The position numbers and the translations under genes are program-made. From [Pantoea] beijingensis (lineage in GTDB: Bacteria; Pseudomonadota; Gammaproteobacteria; Enterobacterales; Enterobacteriaceae): 64,000 nt of DNA. The stretch's first letter is position 1, and every line of letters begins with the position of its first letter. The notes below the pieces were generated by a model that was given only the letters and a program-made list of their open reading frames with translations, was not told the origin of the DNA and ran no database searches. Positions 18,099 to 27,797 of the stretch are shown piece after piece. The DNA is taken from positions 682,001-746,000 of the forward strand of contig NZ_CP071409.1 of the NCBI RefSeq assembly GCF_022647505.1, read 5' to 3'.

Positions 18099-19439
18099 AT
18101 GAAAACGGAACAACCGTTATGGGGCAGGGGCATCATGGTTTCTCCCCAGCACTTCCAGCAACAGGCCGCGTATGCGGCCTGGTCCGCTGAATGCATTGCT
18201 CAAATGGGGCTTAGCCACCCGTGGGGAATGATCGACGCGACGTTTGAGCCGGATGCGCTGAAACTGGGTCGCCTGCAGGCTCGCCATCTGCATGTCCGCT
18301 TCCAGGACGGTACGCTCATCGATACCGGGAATGCGGATGCCTTACCACCGGTGCTTTCACTGGAGGGTGAATCACAGCAAGTCATGGTTGTTCTGGCACT
18401 GCCGCTGTTGCGGGCGAACGGCGGCAACTGCCTTAAGCCCGATGACGTTGCAGAGCGCCCGGTGCGTTACCGACAGCGCTGGCGCGATATTCGTAACCAG
18501 TTTGGTGAAGATAGCCGCCAGATAGCGATCATGCAGCCAGAACTCACCCTACGCTTTGCCCATCAGAATAACGGTGATTACCTGACCTGCCCGGTCGCCC
18601 GCCTGCAGCAGGACTCGCAGGGCGCATGGATACTGGATGAGACGTTTCTGCCGCCGTTACTGACGGTGCGCAGCAGCAAATGGTTGTTGATGCAGTTGGA
18701 ACAGTTGCTGACACAACTGCGTGCCCGTCTGGCCCGGTTGATGGCGATGCGCCGCGAAAGCAATGAGCGGATGGCCGATTTTGCGGTGGCGGATGTTTCC
18801 CTGTTCTGGCTGCTGAATGCCCTGAACAGCGCCGAGCCGGTGTTGGGGCAGTTTCTGCGTGATCCGCAAAGCCCGCCGGAACGTCTGTATCCGGAACTGG
18901 CACGCCTGGCGGGGAGCCTGCTTACCTTTTCGCTGGAGCACCAGGTGAGTGCGATTCCAGTCTGGCAACATGAGCAGTTGAACGCCGTGTTTCCACCGTT
19001 ATTTGACTTATTAAGCGAGCTGCTGGAAGCCAGCCTGCCGTCACGGGTGGTGGCCATCGAGCTCACGCATGACAAACGGCTGCGTCAGTGGCTGGCGCGT
19101 TTGCATGATCCACGGCTGCGTGAAGGGGCCGATTATTACCTGTCCGTGCGTTCGCCGATTCCGGTGGCGCAGTTGCAGGAACAGTTTCCACAACAGTGTC
19201 GCGTGGGCAGTCCGGATTTTGTCAGCAGCCTGGTGAATGCATCACGACAGGGCATCCCACTGAAACCGCTGCGGAATGTGCCGGCCGCCATTCCACTACG
19301 CCTGGAAAACCAGTACTTCTCTCTCGACCTCTCCCATCCCGCTGCGCAGGAGATGCTGGAAAGCGGCAGTTGTATGTTTTACACCCCCGGTATGCTGGGG
19401 GAGCCTGAACTTGAACTCTTTGCGGTACTGCGAACATGA
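18099..19439 (+). CDS. tssK: TssK, T6SS baseplate adaptor
   Basis: Baseplate protein of 446 residues that links the TssEFG wedge to the TssL/TssM membrane complex. The N-terminal signature (LWGRGIMVSPQHFQQQ) is diagnostic. It starts 17 nt after tssC with AGGA-type spacing and overlaps the start of tssL by 4 nt. Confidence 0.96.
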   Translation: MKTEQPLWGRGIMVSPQHFQQQAAYAAWSAECIAQMGLSHPWGMIDATFEPDALKLGRLQARHLHVRFQDGTLIDTGNADALPPVLSLEGESQQVMVVLALPLLRANGGNCLKPDDVAERPVRYRQRWRDIRNQFGEDSRQIAIMQPELTLRFAHQNNGDYLTCPVARLQQDSQGAWILDETFLPPLLTVRSSKWLLMQLEQLLTQLRARLARLMAMRRESNERMADFAVADVSLFWLLNALNSAEPVLGQFLRDPQSPPERLYPELARLAGSLLTFSLEHQVSAIPVWQHEQLNAVFPPLFDLLSELLEASLPSRVVAIELTHDKRLRQWLARLHDPRLREGADYYLSVRSPIPVAQLQEQFPQQCRVGSPDFVSSLVNASRQGIPLKPLRNVPAAIPLRLENQYFSLDLSHPAAQEMLESGSCMFYTPGMLGEPELELFAVLRT

Positions 19440-20125
19440 GTGAGCATAAACGCGGCGTGGCCGCGTCCATTGATATCGATGCGCTGCTGCAGAACACCTG
19501 GTTGCAGGTGATCAGCCTGCGGCATGGCCCTCAGTTTCAGGAAGGTGAAGGCCGCGTACTCTGGGATCGCTGTGTCGCGGACGTAGAGCGTGTTCAACAG
19601 GCTCTGAAAGAGAGTGCGCTGGATGAAGTGAGTTGCCGGCACATATTGACGGCCCAGTGCGCGTTGCTGGATGAAACGGTAAAGGGACGTGGTGTGCAGG
19701 ATGATGCCTGCGTGCAGTGGTATGACATTCCTCTACAGGGGCATTTTCTCGGCACGATGGATGCTGGCGATACGCTTTGCGATCGGATGCGCGATGTTCT
19801 GAGAGAACCCGCGCCGGATAGCCTTGTGCTGACCTGTTTTCATCGCGTCATGCTGCTGGGTTTTCTCGGCAGCTTTCGTTCGTTACAGGATCCTGAGCGG
19901 AAAAAGCTAGTCAGCGCCCTGAGTGAACAGGTGGTTCCGTTCAGCTATCCACAATCCCATCCGGTGCTGGCGGATAGCCGCGGCGGGCGGGGTATCGGAA
20001 ATCGACTTTCCTCCTGGCCGGTACGCATTGTCCTGAGCGTCATTATCCTCGTCGCCGTCGGGTGGGGGCTTAATTACTGGCTTGATCAGATGCTGGCAAC
20101 ATTGTTGCCCGGAGCGGTGAAATGA
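19436..20125 (+). CDS. tssL: TssL, T6SS inner-membrane protein (DotU/IcmH family)
   Basis: Tail-anchored inner-membrane protein of 229 residues. The cytoplasmic DotU domain covers most of it (for example CALLDETVKGRG and LTCFHRVMLLGFLGSF), with one membrane segment at about 197-220. It joins TssM and TssJ in the membrane complex and contacts TssK. It lacks a fused peptidoglycan-binding domain; the next gene encodes an OmpA-domain protein that may supply it. Confidence 0.95.
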   Translation: MSEHKRGVAASIDIDALLQNTWLQVISLRHGPQFQEGEGRVLWDRCVADVERVQQALKESALDEVSCRHILTAQCALLDETVKGRGVQDDACVQWYDIPLQGHFLGTMDAGDTLCDRMRDVLREPAPDSLVLTCFHRVMLLGFLGSFRSLQDPERKKLVSALSEQVVPFSYPQSHPVLADSRGGRGIGNRLSSWPVRIVLSVIILVAVGWGLNYWLDQMLATLLPGAVK

Positions 20126-21822
20126 GTCCTGCACGGCAACGCTGGCTGGCGTTGTGGGCCGTGCTATTAAGTGGCGTGGTCTGTCTGGGATTTTTACCGG
20201 TCCCACGGATGGCCTCCATCGCGATACTGCTCGCATGCTGGGGAGCGATCGCTGCGATAGGGTATATGGCTTGCCGACGGGAAGAACATGACGCGACGGC
20301 CTGTCTTGATAACTTACCGGAAGCGACCTATCGCCAGCCTGTGGTATTGGTTTGCGGTGATCTGCCGCAAGCCTGGCCAGAACAGTCGCAGGTGCTGACC
20401 GTAACGCAGGGATGCTGGATCCGAGTGGAAGATCATCAGGATGTGGCACAGGTAGCCCGCCAGATCCTGTGGCAGCGACCGGACTGGGGACGTCAGTTGT
20501 CGGTGATGGTTAGCATTTGCCCGCAGAAACATGCCGATACTGAAGTACTCACCAGTCGTTTACTGGCCCTGCGCTGGCAAATAAGCCAGCTGCGCCGTGA
20601 CACGGGTCATTCGGTACCGCTGGTGCTGAACGGGCAGGCCGGGAGTGCCATGATGAATGACATGCTCTGGCAGGCCGCGATCCCCGGGGAGGGCATCAGC
20701 GTCTGGCGTGCCTCTTCCGCCCCCCGTTCAATCGCGGCCTGGGTGACTACCGGTGGCGCGATGGCGATGCAGCAGCAGGTACTGATGAACAGCCTGATGG
20801 CCTGGCTCCATTGCCACGTTAAAGCGGTATTTATGGATGAAAATCCTGATATTCCTGCGATTGCGCCAACGGCCGTGCTGTGGGGTATCGGCCCGATTCT
20901 GGCCGGGAGTCTCTCTTCATCCGTCTGGACGGCATGGTTACAGCGTCATACCGCGATGCAGCATGCTGCGGGCTGGCATCCGGTCGGTACGGACAGCAAC
21001 GTGATGTCATTATTCCCGGACTTTGTGTTGCCGCTATTGCCCGAAGGGCAAGGAATGACGCCCGCACAGCGTAGCTGGCGTTGTGGGCTGATGATTTTTA
21101 CGCTGGCTGCCCTCGTGGCGCTATTAAGCAGCGGCTGGAATAACCGTAAATTACTGCATAGCGTGAGTTTCGACATTCAGCATTATGACCGGATCCCGAT
21201 GGATAATTATGGTCCGAAAGCAGATGCGGTAAATGTACTGCGCAAGGATGCGGCACAGCTGGATAACTGGTCGCGTAACGGTGAACCGGTACGGATGAGT
21301 CTTGGGCTCTACCAGGGCGAACATCTGCGTATGCCGATACTGGACGCGATTCGTACTTATGTACCGCAGCCACCACCACCGCCACCGGCAAAACCTCAGC
21401 CAGAACCGGTGCCAAAAATTATCCGTCTCGACAGCATGTCGCTGTTCGACTCCGGCAAATCCGCGCTGAAAGCCGGTTCAACCAGGCTGCTGGTCAACTC
21501 GCTGGTGGGCATCAAAGCCAAACCGGGCTGGCTGATTGTGGTCAGCGGGCACACCGACAACACCGGCAGCCCACAGCTGAACCAGACGCTCTCCCTGAAA
21601 CGCGCCGAAGCGGTGCGTGACTGGATGCGTGACACCGGCGACGTGCCGGAAAGCTGTTTTGCGGTGCAGGGCTACGGCGCAGGCCGCCCTGTTGCCACCA
21701 ACGACACGCCGGAAGGGCGCGCGCTTAACCGACGTGTCGAAATCAGTCTGGTGCCGCAGGCGGATGCCTGTCAGCGGCCGGACAACACCCCGGCGTCATC
21801 TGAGGATGATGACGCTTTATAA
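20122..21822 (+). CDS. T6SS-associated inner-membrane protein with OmpA/MotB peptidoglycan-binding domain
   Basis: Protein of 566 residues found with TssL in enterobacterial T6SS clusters. Two hydrophobic segments lie near the N-terminus (about 8-25 and 28-46) and a third at about 319-340. A proline-rich linker (PPPPPPAKPQPEPVPK) leads to a C-terminal OmpA domain with GHTDNTGSPQLN, LKRAEAV and GRALNRRVEI. The likely role is anchoring the membrane complex to the cell wall, as TagL or extended TssL do elsewhere. It overlaps tssL by 4 nt. Confidence 0.88.
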   Translation: MSPARQRWLALWAVLLSGVVCLGFLPVPRMASIAILLACWGAIAAIGYMACRREEHDATACLDNLPEATYRQPVVLVCGDLPQAWPEQSQVLTVTQGCWIRVEDHQDVAQVARQILWQRPDWGRQLSVMVSICPQKHADTEVLTSRLLALRWQISQLRRDTGHSVPLVLNGQAGSAMMNDMLWQAAIPGEGISVWRASSAPRSIAAWVTTGGAMAMQQQVLMNSLMAWLHCHVKAVFMDENPDIPAIAPTAVLWGIGPILAGSLSSSVWTAWLQRHTAMQHAAGWHPVGTDSNVMSLFPDFVLPLLPEGQGMTPAQRSWRCGLMIFTLAALVALLSSGWNNRKLLHSVSFDIQHYDRIPMDNYGPKADAVNVLRKDAAQLDNWSRNGEPVRMSLGLYQGEHLRMPILDAIRTYVPQPPPPPPAKPQPEPVPKIIRLDSMSLFDSGKSALKAGSTRLLVNSLVGIKAKPGWLIVVSGHTDNTGSPQLNQTLSLKRAEAVRDWMRDTGDVPESCFAVQGYGAGRPVATNDTPEGRALNRRVEISLVPQADACQRPDNTPASSEDDDAL

Positions 21823-21969
21823 AGCAAAATACACAAAATCATTCGGGCCGGCTCATGGCGGCAACCGGGTGAGTCTCCGGGCAGCGGCATAACGCGGTGT
21901 CCGGGGCGAACAGAGGCGGCCCGCAAGGGGCGGCCTGAAGGATGAAGTGTATAACAAGGAGAGAATCAA

Positions 21970-22461
21970 ATGGCAATTCCAGTCTATCTGTGGCTCAAAG
22001 ACGACGGCGGCGCGGACATCAAAGGCTCTGTTGACGTGCAGGAGCGCGAAGGCAGCATCGAAGTGGTGGCGCAGGAGCACAACCTGTACATCCCGACCGA
22101 TAACAACACCGGCAAGCTGACCGGCACCCGCATTCACACCCCGTTCCTGTTCACCAAAGAAATCGACGCCTCCAGCCCGTACCTCTACAAAGCGGTCACG
22201 ACGGGTCAGACCCTCAAGTCTGCGGAGTTCAAATGGTACCGCATCAACGACGCGGGCCAGGAGGTGGAGTACTTCAACACCAAACTGGAAAACGTGAAAG
22301 TGGTGAAAGTGAATCCTGAGATGTACGACGTGAAAGACCCGTCGAAGGAGAAGCACAACCACCTTGAGCGCGTAGAGCTGCGCTACGAGAAAATCACCTG
22401 GACCTATAAAGACGGCAACATTATTCATTCCGACAGCTGGAACGAACGCGCTACCGCGTAA
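21970..22461 (+). CDS. hcp: Hcp (TssD), T6SS inner-tube protein
   Basis: Hcp of 163 residues, starting MAIPVYLWLKDDGGADIKGSVD, which stacks as hexameric rings to form the expelled tube and can chaperone small effectors. It is the enterobacterial type, without a C-terminal extension. AAGGAGAGAA lies just upstream of the ATG. A 147-nt leader separates it from the preceding gene, and an ERIC element and terminator follow, so it can be expressed as a distinct, abundant transcript. Confidence 0.97.
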   Translation: MAIPVYLWLKDDGGADIKGSVDVQEREGSIEVVAQEHNLYIPTDNNTGKLTGTRIHTPFLFTKEIDASSPYLYKAVTTGQTLKSAEFKWYRINDAGQEVEYFNTKLENVKVVKVNPEMYDVKDPSKEKHNHLERVELRYEKITWTYKDGNIIHSDSWNERATA

Positions 22462-22586
22462 TTGCTCGTCATAGTTCGCGCTGTAGCGGCGTTGGCTGCG
22501 TTCATGCACCCCGGTCACTTACGTCAGTCAGCTCCCGGGGCTGCACTCGCTTGCCGCCTTGCTTCAACGCGAACTATTCAGAGCAA
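22462..22586. repeat. ERIC (intergenic repeat unit) element
   Basis: A 125-bp imperfect palindrome abuts the hcp stop codon. Its ends are TTGCTC and GAGCAA; inner arms include ATAGTTCGCG with CGCGAACTAT. The centre (CACCCCGGTCACTTACG, then CAGCTCCCGGGG) matches the conserved ERIC core recognised by the standard ERIC primers. ERICs lie in transcribed intergenic DNA of enterobacteria and fold as RNA, often changing mRNA stability. Confidence 0.88.
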
Positions 22587-22592
22587 TGGCCG

Positions 22593-22619
22593 ACGGGCAG
22601 TAATTTTTGCCCGTTTTTT
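22593..22619 (+). terminator. Rho-independent terminator after hcp
   Basis: ACGGGCA pairs with TGCCCGT around an 8-base loop and is followed by five further T residues. It lies 132 nt after the hcp stop, just past the ERIC, and should end most hcp transcription before tssH. Confidence 0.85.
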
Positions 22620-22757
22620 GCTGAACGTCTGCCTGTGCGGGTGCTGAGCAAAGAACACCACAATTTGCCGCCAGACCTGATGCGCTTGGGTTCCTTCCTG
22701 AAGGAAAAGCGAGGGGCGGTAGCGTCTCCGGGCACTGATAAATAAAGAGAGAATCTC

Positions 22758-25412
22758 ATGGAAAACCCCGCCATCCTGTTACGTCGTCTGAATCCTTACT
22801 GCGCCCGCGCAATGGAAGGCGCAGCCTCCCTGTGTCAGACCCGCGCGCACGCTTCAATCCTGCCGGAGCACTGGTTGCTGAAGCTGCTGGAGCAGGGGGA
22901 GGGTGATATCACCGTGCTGGCCCGACGCTACGAATGGGATATGGACGGCCTCTGGCAGGATCTGCTGGGCTGGCTGGATAAGCAGCCGCGTTCGGTACGG
23001 GGGCGTCCGCAACTGGCAGACAGCCTTCAGACGCTGATGCAGGAAGCCTGGCTGATTGCTTCTCTCGGTGGCGAAGAACATATCCGCAGCGTTCACCTGC
23101 TGATGGCGCTGGTGGAGAAACCCCATCTGGCGCGCTGTGACGGCCTGTGGCCGCTGTTAACCCTGGGGCAGAGCCAACTGGAACGCTTGCGTCCGCTGCT
23201 GGACGCCCAGTCCGACGAGCGTCCGGAGGTGCAGCAGCAGGAAGAACTGGCACAAAGCCACGGCGGCGACGTGGAATCAGTCGGCAATTTGGCCGGGGGA
23301 GAGCTGAAAGACGGTGAGCTCACCCCGGCGCTGCAGAATGCGCTGGATAAATTCACGCTGGACGTCACCGCCAAAGCCCGAGAGGGCAACATCGACCCGG
23401 TCTTTGGCCGTGACATCGAAATCCGCCAGATGGTGGATATCCTCTCCCGCCGTCGTAAAAACAATCCGATCCTGGTCGGTGAGCCGGGCGTGGGGAAAAC
23501 CGCGCTAGTGGAAGGGCTGGCGCTGCGCATTGCCGAAGGCAACGTCCCGGAATCACTGAAAACCGTTATTCTGCGCACTCTTGACCTCGGCCTGCTGCAG
23601 GCCGGTGCGGGCGTGAAGGGGGAATTTGAGCAGCGCCTGAAAAACGTCATCGATGCGGTGCAGCAGTCGCCGGTGCCGATTTTGCTGTTTATCGACGAGG
23701 CCCACACCATCATCGGTGCCGGCAACCAGGCGGGCGGCGCCGATGCGGCCAACCTGCTGAAGCCAGCGCTGGCGCGCGGCGAGCTGCGCACCATTGCCGC
23801 CACCACCTGGAGCGAATACAAGCAGTACTTCGAGCGCGACGCCGCGCTGGAGCGCCGCTTCCAGATGGTGAAGGTCGACGAGCCGGACGACGACACTGCC
23901 TGCCTGATGCTCCGCGGCCTGAAATCCCGCTATGCGGAACACCACGGGGTGCACATTACCGACGATGCGGTCAAAGCTGCCGTCACCCTGTCGCGTCGCT
24001 ACCTCACCGGCCGCCAGCTGCCGGACAAGGCGGTAGATCTGCTGGATACTGCGAGCGCAAGAGTACGCATGAGCCTGGACACCGTACCGGAGGCTATCAC
24101 CCATCTGAAAGCACAACTGACGGCGCTGGAGCTGGAAGAGCAGGCGCTGCTGGAAGATATTGCCGCGGGCTGTAACCGCCATGGCGACCGGCTGAACGCG
24201 ATTGAGCCGCAGCGGACGGAACTGGAAGACCGTATTCAGCAGCAGGAATGCCGTTTTGATAACGAAAAACAGCTGGCGCAGCAGCTGATGGCCAGCCGTC
24301 AGGACATCAGCCAGCAGGCCGAAATGTTTTCGCTTCAGCAGCAGTTGGATAAGGTGCAACAGGGTGAAGCGCTGATTCAGGTGGATGTGGACACCCGCAC
24401 CGTTGCCAACGTGATTGCCGACTGGACCGGCGTACCGCTCTCCTCCTTAATGAAGGATGAGCAGAGCGAACTGCTGAGCCTGGAAGATGAAATCGGCAAA
24501 CGGGTGGTGGGCCAGGGTATTTCCCTTACGGCCATCGCGCAGCGCCTGCGCGCCGCCAAAACCGGGCTGACGTCTGAAAATGGCCCGCAGGGCGTGTTCC
24601 TGCTGGTTGGCCCGAGCGGCACCGGGAAAACCGAAACCGCGCTGACCCTGGCGGACGTGCTGTACGGCGGTGAAAAATCACTGATTACCATCAACCTGTC
24701 GGAGTACCAGGAGCCGCACACCGTTTCCCAACTGAAGGGCTCGCCTCCGGGTTACGTCGGTTACGGCCAGGGAGGCATCCTCACCGAAGCCGTACGCAAG
24801 CGTCCGTACAGCGTGGTGCTGCTGGATGAAGTGGAAAAGGCGCACCGCGACGTGATGAACCTGTTCTATCAGGTGTTTGACCGCGGCTTTATGCGCGACG
24901 GCGAAGGGCGTGAAATCGACTTCCGCAACACGGTCATTCTGATGACCTCCAACCTCGGCAGCGACGCCATTATGCAACGGCTGGACGAACAGCCGGAGGC
25001 GACGGAAGGTGATTTACAGGAGTTGCTGCGCCCGACGCTGCGCGACCACTTTCAGCCGGCGCTGCTGGCGCGCTTCCAGACCGTGATCTATCGTCCGCTG
25101 AGTGAGCCTGCGATGCGCACCATTGTGCAGATGAAGCTCGGCCAGGTCAGCCAGCGCCTGCATCGCCACTACGGCCTGACCACGCATATTGATGAGAGCC
25201 TGTATGACGCGCTGACCGCCGCCTGTCTGCTGCCGGATACCGGCGCGCGCAACGTCGACAGCCTGCTTAACCAGCAAATTTTGCCGGTGCTGAGTCAGCA
25301 ACTGCTCGCGCATATGGCCGCGAAACAGAAACCGCAGTCGCTGACCCTGAGCTGGGATGAGGAAGAAGGGATTGGGCTGGCGTTTGACCAGACAGAGGGC
25401 GCGAAACTATGA
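22758..25412 (+). CDS. clpV: TssH (ClpV), AAA+ ATPase recycling the T6SS sheath
   Basis: AAA+ unfoldase of 884 residues that disassembles contracted TssBC sheaths. It has an N-terminal Clp repeat region, a first ATPase domain with GEPGVGKT at about 241-248 and Walker B LLFIDEAHT, a coiled-coil middle region rich in Q and E, and a second ATPase domain with GPSGTGKT at about 618-625 and VVLLDEVEKAH. AGAGAGAA precedes the ATG. It overlaps the start of vgrG by 4 nt. Confidence 0.97.
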   Translation: MENPAILLRRLNPYCARAMEGAASLCQTRAHASILPEHWLLKLLEQGEGDITVLARRYEWDMDGLWQDLLGWLDKQPRSVRGRPQLADSLQTLMQEAWLIASLGGEEHIRSVHLLMALVEKPHLARCDGLWPLLTLGQSQLERLRPLLDAQSDERPEVQQQEELAQSHGGDVESVGNLAGGELKDGELTPALQNALDKFTLDVTAKAREGNIDPVFGRDIEIRQMVDILSRRRKNNPILVGEPGVGKTALVEGLALRIAEGNVPESLKTVILRTLDLGLLQAGAGVKGEFEQRLKNVIDAVQQSPVPILLFIDEAHTIIGAGNQAGGADAANLLKPALARGELRTIAATTWSEYKQYFERDAALERRFQMVKVDEPDDDTACLMLRGLKSRYAEHHGVHITDDAVKAAVTLSRRYLTGRQLPDKAVDLLDTASARVRMSLDTVPEAITHLKAQLTALELEEQALLEDIAAGCNRHGDRLNAIEPQRTELEDRIQQQECRFDNEKQLAQQLMASRQDISQQAEMFSLQQQLDKVQQGEALIQVDVDTRTVANVIADWTGVPLSSLMKDEQSELLSLEDEIGKRVVGQGISLTAIAQRLRAAKTGLTSENGPQGVFLLVGPSGTGKTETALTLADVLYGGEKSLITINLSEYQEPHTVSQLKGSPPGYVGYGQGGILTEAVRKRPYSVVLLDEVEKAHRDVMNLFYQVFDRGFMRDGEGREIDFRNTVILMTSNLGSDAIMQRLDEQPEATEGDLQELLRPTLRDHFQPALLARFQTVIYRPLSEPAMRTIVQMKLGQVSQRLHRHYGLTTHIDESLYDALTAACLLPDTGARNVDSLLNQQILPVLSQQLLAHMAAKQKPQSLTLSWDEEEGIGLAFDQTEGAKL

Positions 25413-27784
25413 GTACTCATCCGTTAATCCGCTTCAGCCACAGCCACCACCTGCTGGCGGTCAAAGCGTGTAATGCCACCCTGGACGTGCTGGCCTTTGA
25501 AGGCACTGAGGCCCTGAGCAGGCCGTTCAGCTACCGCATTGAATTCACCAGCGGAGACCATGCCATCAGCAAAGAGATGATGCTGATGCAACCGGCCTCC
25601 CTGACGCTGCAGGCCCCGGTTGACCAGGGTTTCGGCATTAAAATCCAGCAGCCGGTGCGGGTAATGCAGGGGGTGGTAAGTGGTTTTGAACGCCTCGGCA
25701 CCTCGAAGGATGAAACCCATTACGCCCTGACGCTGCAGCCACGGCTGGCGCTGCTCGACCGTTCGCACCAGAACGCGATTTACCAGGACATGTCGGTGCC
25801 GCAGATTGTGGAGAAAATCCTGCGTGAGCGGCATAACATGCGCGGGCAGGACTTTCTGTTTTCCCTCTCAAAAGAGTACCCGCGCCGCGAACAGGTGATG
25901 CAGTACGGTGAGGACGACCTGCGCTTTATCAGCCGCCTGCTGGGTGAAGTCGGCATCTGGTTCCGCTTCACCACCGACGCGCGCCTGAACATTGACGTGG
26001 TGGAGTTTTATGACGGTCAGCAGGGTTATGAGAAGGGGCTGACGCTGCCATCAGTCCCGCCGTCGGGCCAGCATGACCGCGGCGTGGAATCCGTCTGGGA
26101 GATGGCAAGCCACCACAACGTGGTACAGAAGCAGGTCAGCACCCGCGATTACAACTACCGCCAGGCGACGGACGAGATGAACACCCGGGTGGATGCCACC
26201 CGCGGGGATGCCACCACCTACGGCGATGCGTATCACTACGCGGATAACTACCTGACGGCGGGCAGCGCGTATGACCGCAACCCGGCGCCGGAGTCCGGCG
26301 CGTTTTACGCCCGCATACGTCACGAGCGCTACCTGAACGGCCAGACGCGGCTTTCCGCCCTCACCAGCTGCGCAACGCTCTCTCCCGGCCGGGTGCTGCA
26401 AGTGACCGGCGGTAATGAGGTGACGGACAACTTCAGCCAGGGCACGCTGGTCACCGCCCTGACCAGCCACGCGCGGCGTGACAAAAGCTTTGAAATCCAC
26501 TTCAGCGGCATCCCGGACAGCGCGGACTTTGGCTTCCGCCCGGAGCCCGGGAGCCGCCCGGTAATGGCGGGCACGTTGCCCGCCCGCGTCACCAGTACGA
26601 CCGAAAACGATACTTACGGCCATATTGATAAAGACGGCCGCTACCGGGTCAACATGCTGTTTGACCGCGATAACTGGGAAACCGGATTCGAGAGCCTGTG
26701 GGTGCGCCAGTCCCGGCCCTATGCGGGTGACACTTACGGCCTGCACCTGCCGCTGCTGGCGGGCACCGAAGTGGCGATTGGCTTTGAGGACGGCAACCCG
26801 GACCGGCCGTATATCTCCGGCGTGCTGCACGACTCGGCGCACGGGGACCACGTCACCATCCGCAACTATAAGCGCAACGTGCTGCGCACGCCGGCGAACA
26901 ACAAAATCCGCCTCGACGATGAGCGCGGCAAAGAGCACATCAAGGTCAGCACGGAGTACGGCGGCAAGAGCCAGCTGAACCTCGGCCACCTGGTCGACGG
27001 CGACAGGCAGCAGCGCGGCGAGGGTTTTGAACTGAGGACGGACAGCTGGGGGAGTGTGCGTGCCGGTAAAGGGCTGTTTATCAGTGCTGATGTACAGACT
27101 ACCGCAACCGGTCAGGTGCTCGATATGTCATCGGCAATCAGTCTGGTTAAGGGCGCGGTAGGCCAGATGAATGACTGGCAGGGGATCTCGCAGTCCCATC
27201 ATAATTTCCAGCCTGATACCACATCTCTTAAACAGTATCTGGATAGTGTCGATCGGCTAAAAAATCCGGCAATGCTGTTCAGTGCTCCCGGAGGGGTAGC
27301 GGCCGTCAGCCCTGAAGCCATTCTGCTTAAAAGCGGCATGAATCTGCATCTGCAAAGCTCAGGGGAAACGAATCTTGCCAGTGGGAAGCGTATTTCTGTA
27401 AACGCCAGCCAGGGGATTTCGCTACTTTCTCAGCAGGAGGGGGTTCGCGTGGTTTCCGGTAAGGGGCCGCTGGTGATGGAATCACACGGTGATACCCTGG
27501 GAATGACAGCACTAAAAGATGTCACCGTTCAGTCCGTGCAGGGAGTGCTTCAATTAACGGCAAAAAACGGTATTACGCTGGCCTGCGGTGGAGCGTATAT
27601 CCGCCTGTCGCCAAACGGTGAGATTGAGATCCACGGCCCCAGAGCGTTAAGCCTGAAGGGCCAGCATAATTTACAAGGACCCGTTAGTGAGGATTTCCCG
27701 TTACCTGAACTGCCTCAGTCGGTGTGTAAGGACTGTCTGAAAAAGGCGCAAGAAGAGGCGATGGGTTTTGTGATTCGTGGCTAA
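25409..27784 (+). CDS. vgrG: VgrG (TssI), T6SS spike protein
   Basis: Spike of 791 residues. The gp27-like and gp5 OB-fold core runs to about residue 550 (for example VRVMQGVVSGFE and HVTIRNYKRNVLRTPANNKIRLDDERGKEHI). Beyond that a DUF2345-type beta-rich C-terminal extension runs to the end, finishing with a CKDC motif and FVIRG. The core is GC-rich while the extension from about 27060 is visibly AT-richer, suggesting an exchanged tail. The following genes are adaptor, immunity and Tle1 effector, so the tail probably carries this effector. Confidence 0.95.
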   Translation: MSTHPLIRFSHSHHLLAVKACNATLDVLAFEGTEALSRPFSYRIEFTSGDHAISKEMMLMQPASLTLQAPVDQGFGIKIQQPVRVMQGVVSGFERLGTSKDETHYALTLQPRLALLDRSHQNAIYQDMSVPQIVEKILRERHNMRGQDFLFSLSKEYPRREQVMQYGEDDLRFISRLLGEVGIWFRFTTDARLNIDVVEFYDGQQGYEKGLTLPSVPPSGQHDRGVESVWEMASHHNVVQKQVSTRDYNYRQATDEMNTRVDATRGDATTYGDAYHYADNYLTAGSAYDRNPAPESGAFYARIRHERYLNGQTRLSALTSCATLSPGRVLQVTGGNEVTDNFSQGTLVTALTSHARRDKSFEIHFSGIPDSADFGFRPEPGSRPVMAGTLPARVTSTTENDTYGHIDKDGRYRVNMLFDRDNWETGFESLWVRQSRPYAGDTYGLHLPLLAGTEVAIGFEDGNPDRPYISGVLHDSAHGDHVTIRNYKRNVLRTPANNKIRLDDERGKEHIKVSTEYGGKSQLNLGHLVDGDRQQRGEGFELRTDSWGSVRAGKGLFISADVQTTATGQVLDMSSAISLVKGAVGQMNDWQGISQSHHNFQPDTTSLKQYLDSVDRLKNPAMLFSAPGGVAAVSPEAILLKSGMNLHLQSSGETNLASGKRISVNASQGISLLSQQEGVRVVSGKGPLVMESHGDTLGMTALKDVTVQSVQGVLQLTAKNGITLACGGAYIRLSPNGEIEIHGPRALSLKGQHNLQGPVSEDFPLPELPQSVCKDCLKKAQEEAMGFVIRG

Positions 27785-27797
27785 GGAAATTTAACGA

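Noticed and set aside
23553..24359. 268-codon minus-strand frame inside clpV
   Set aside because: Antisense shadow of a conserved AAA+ gene.
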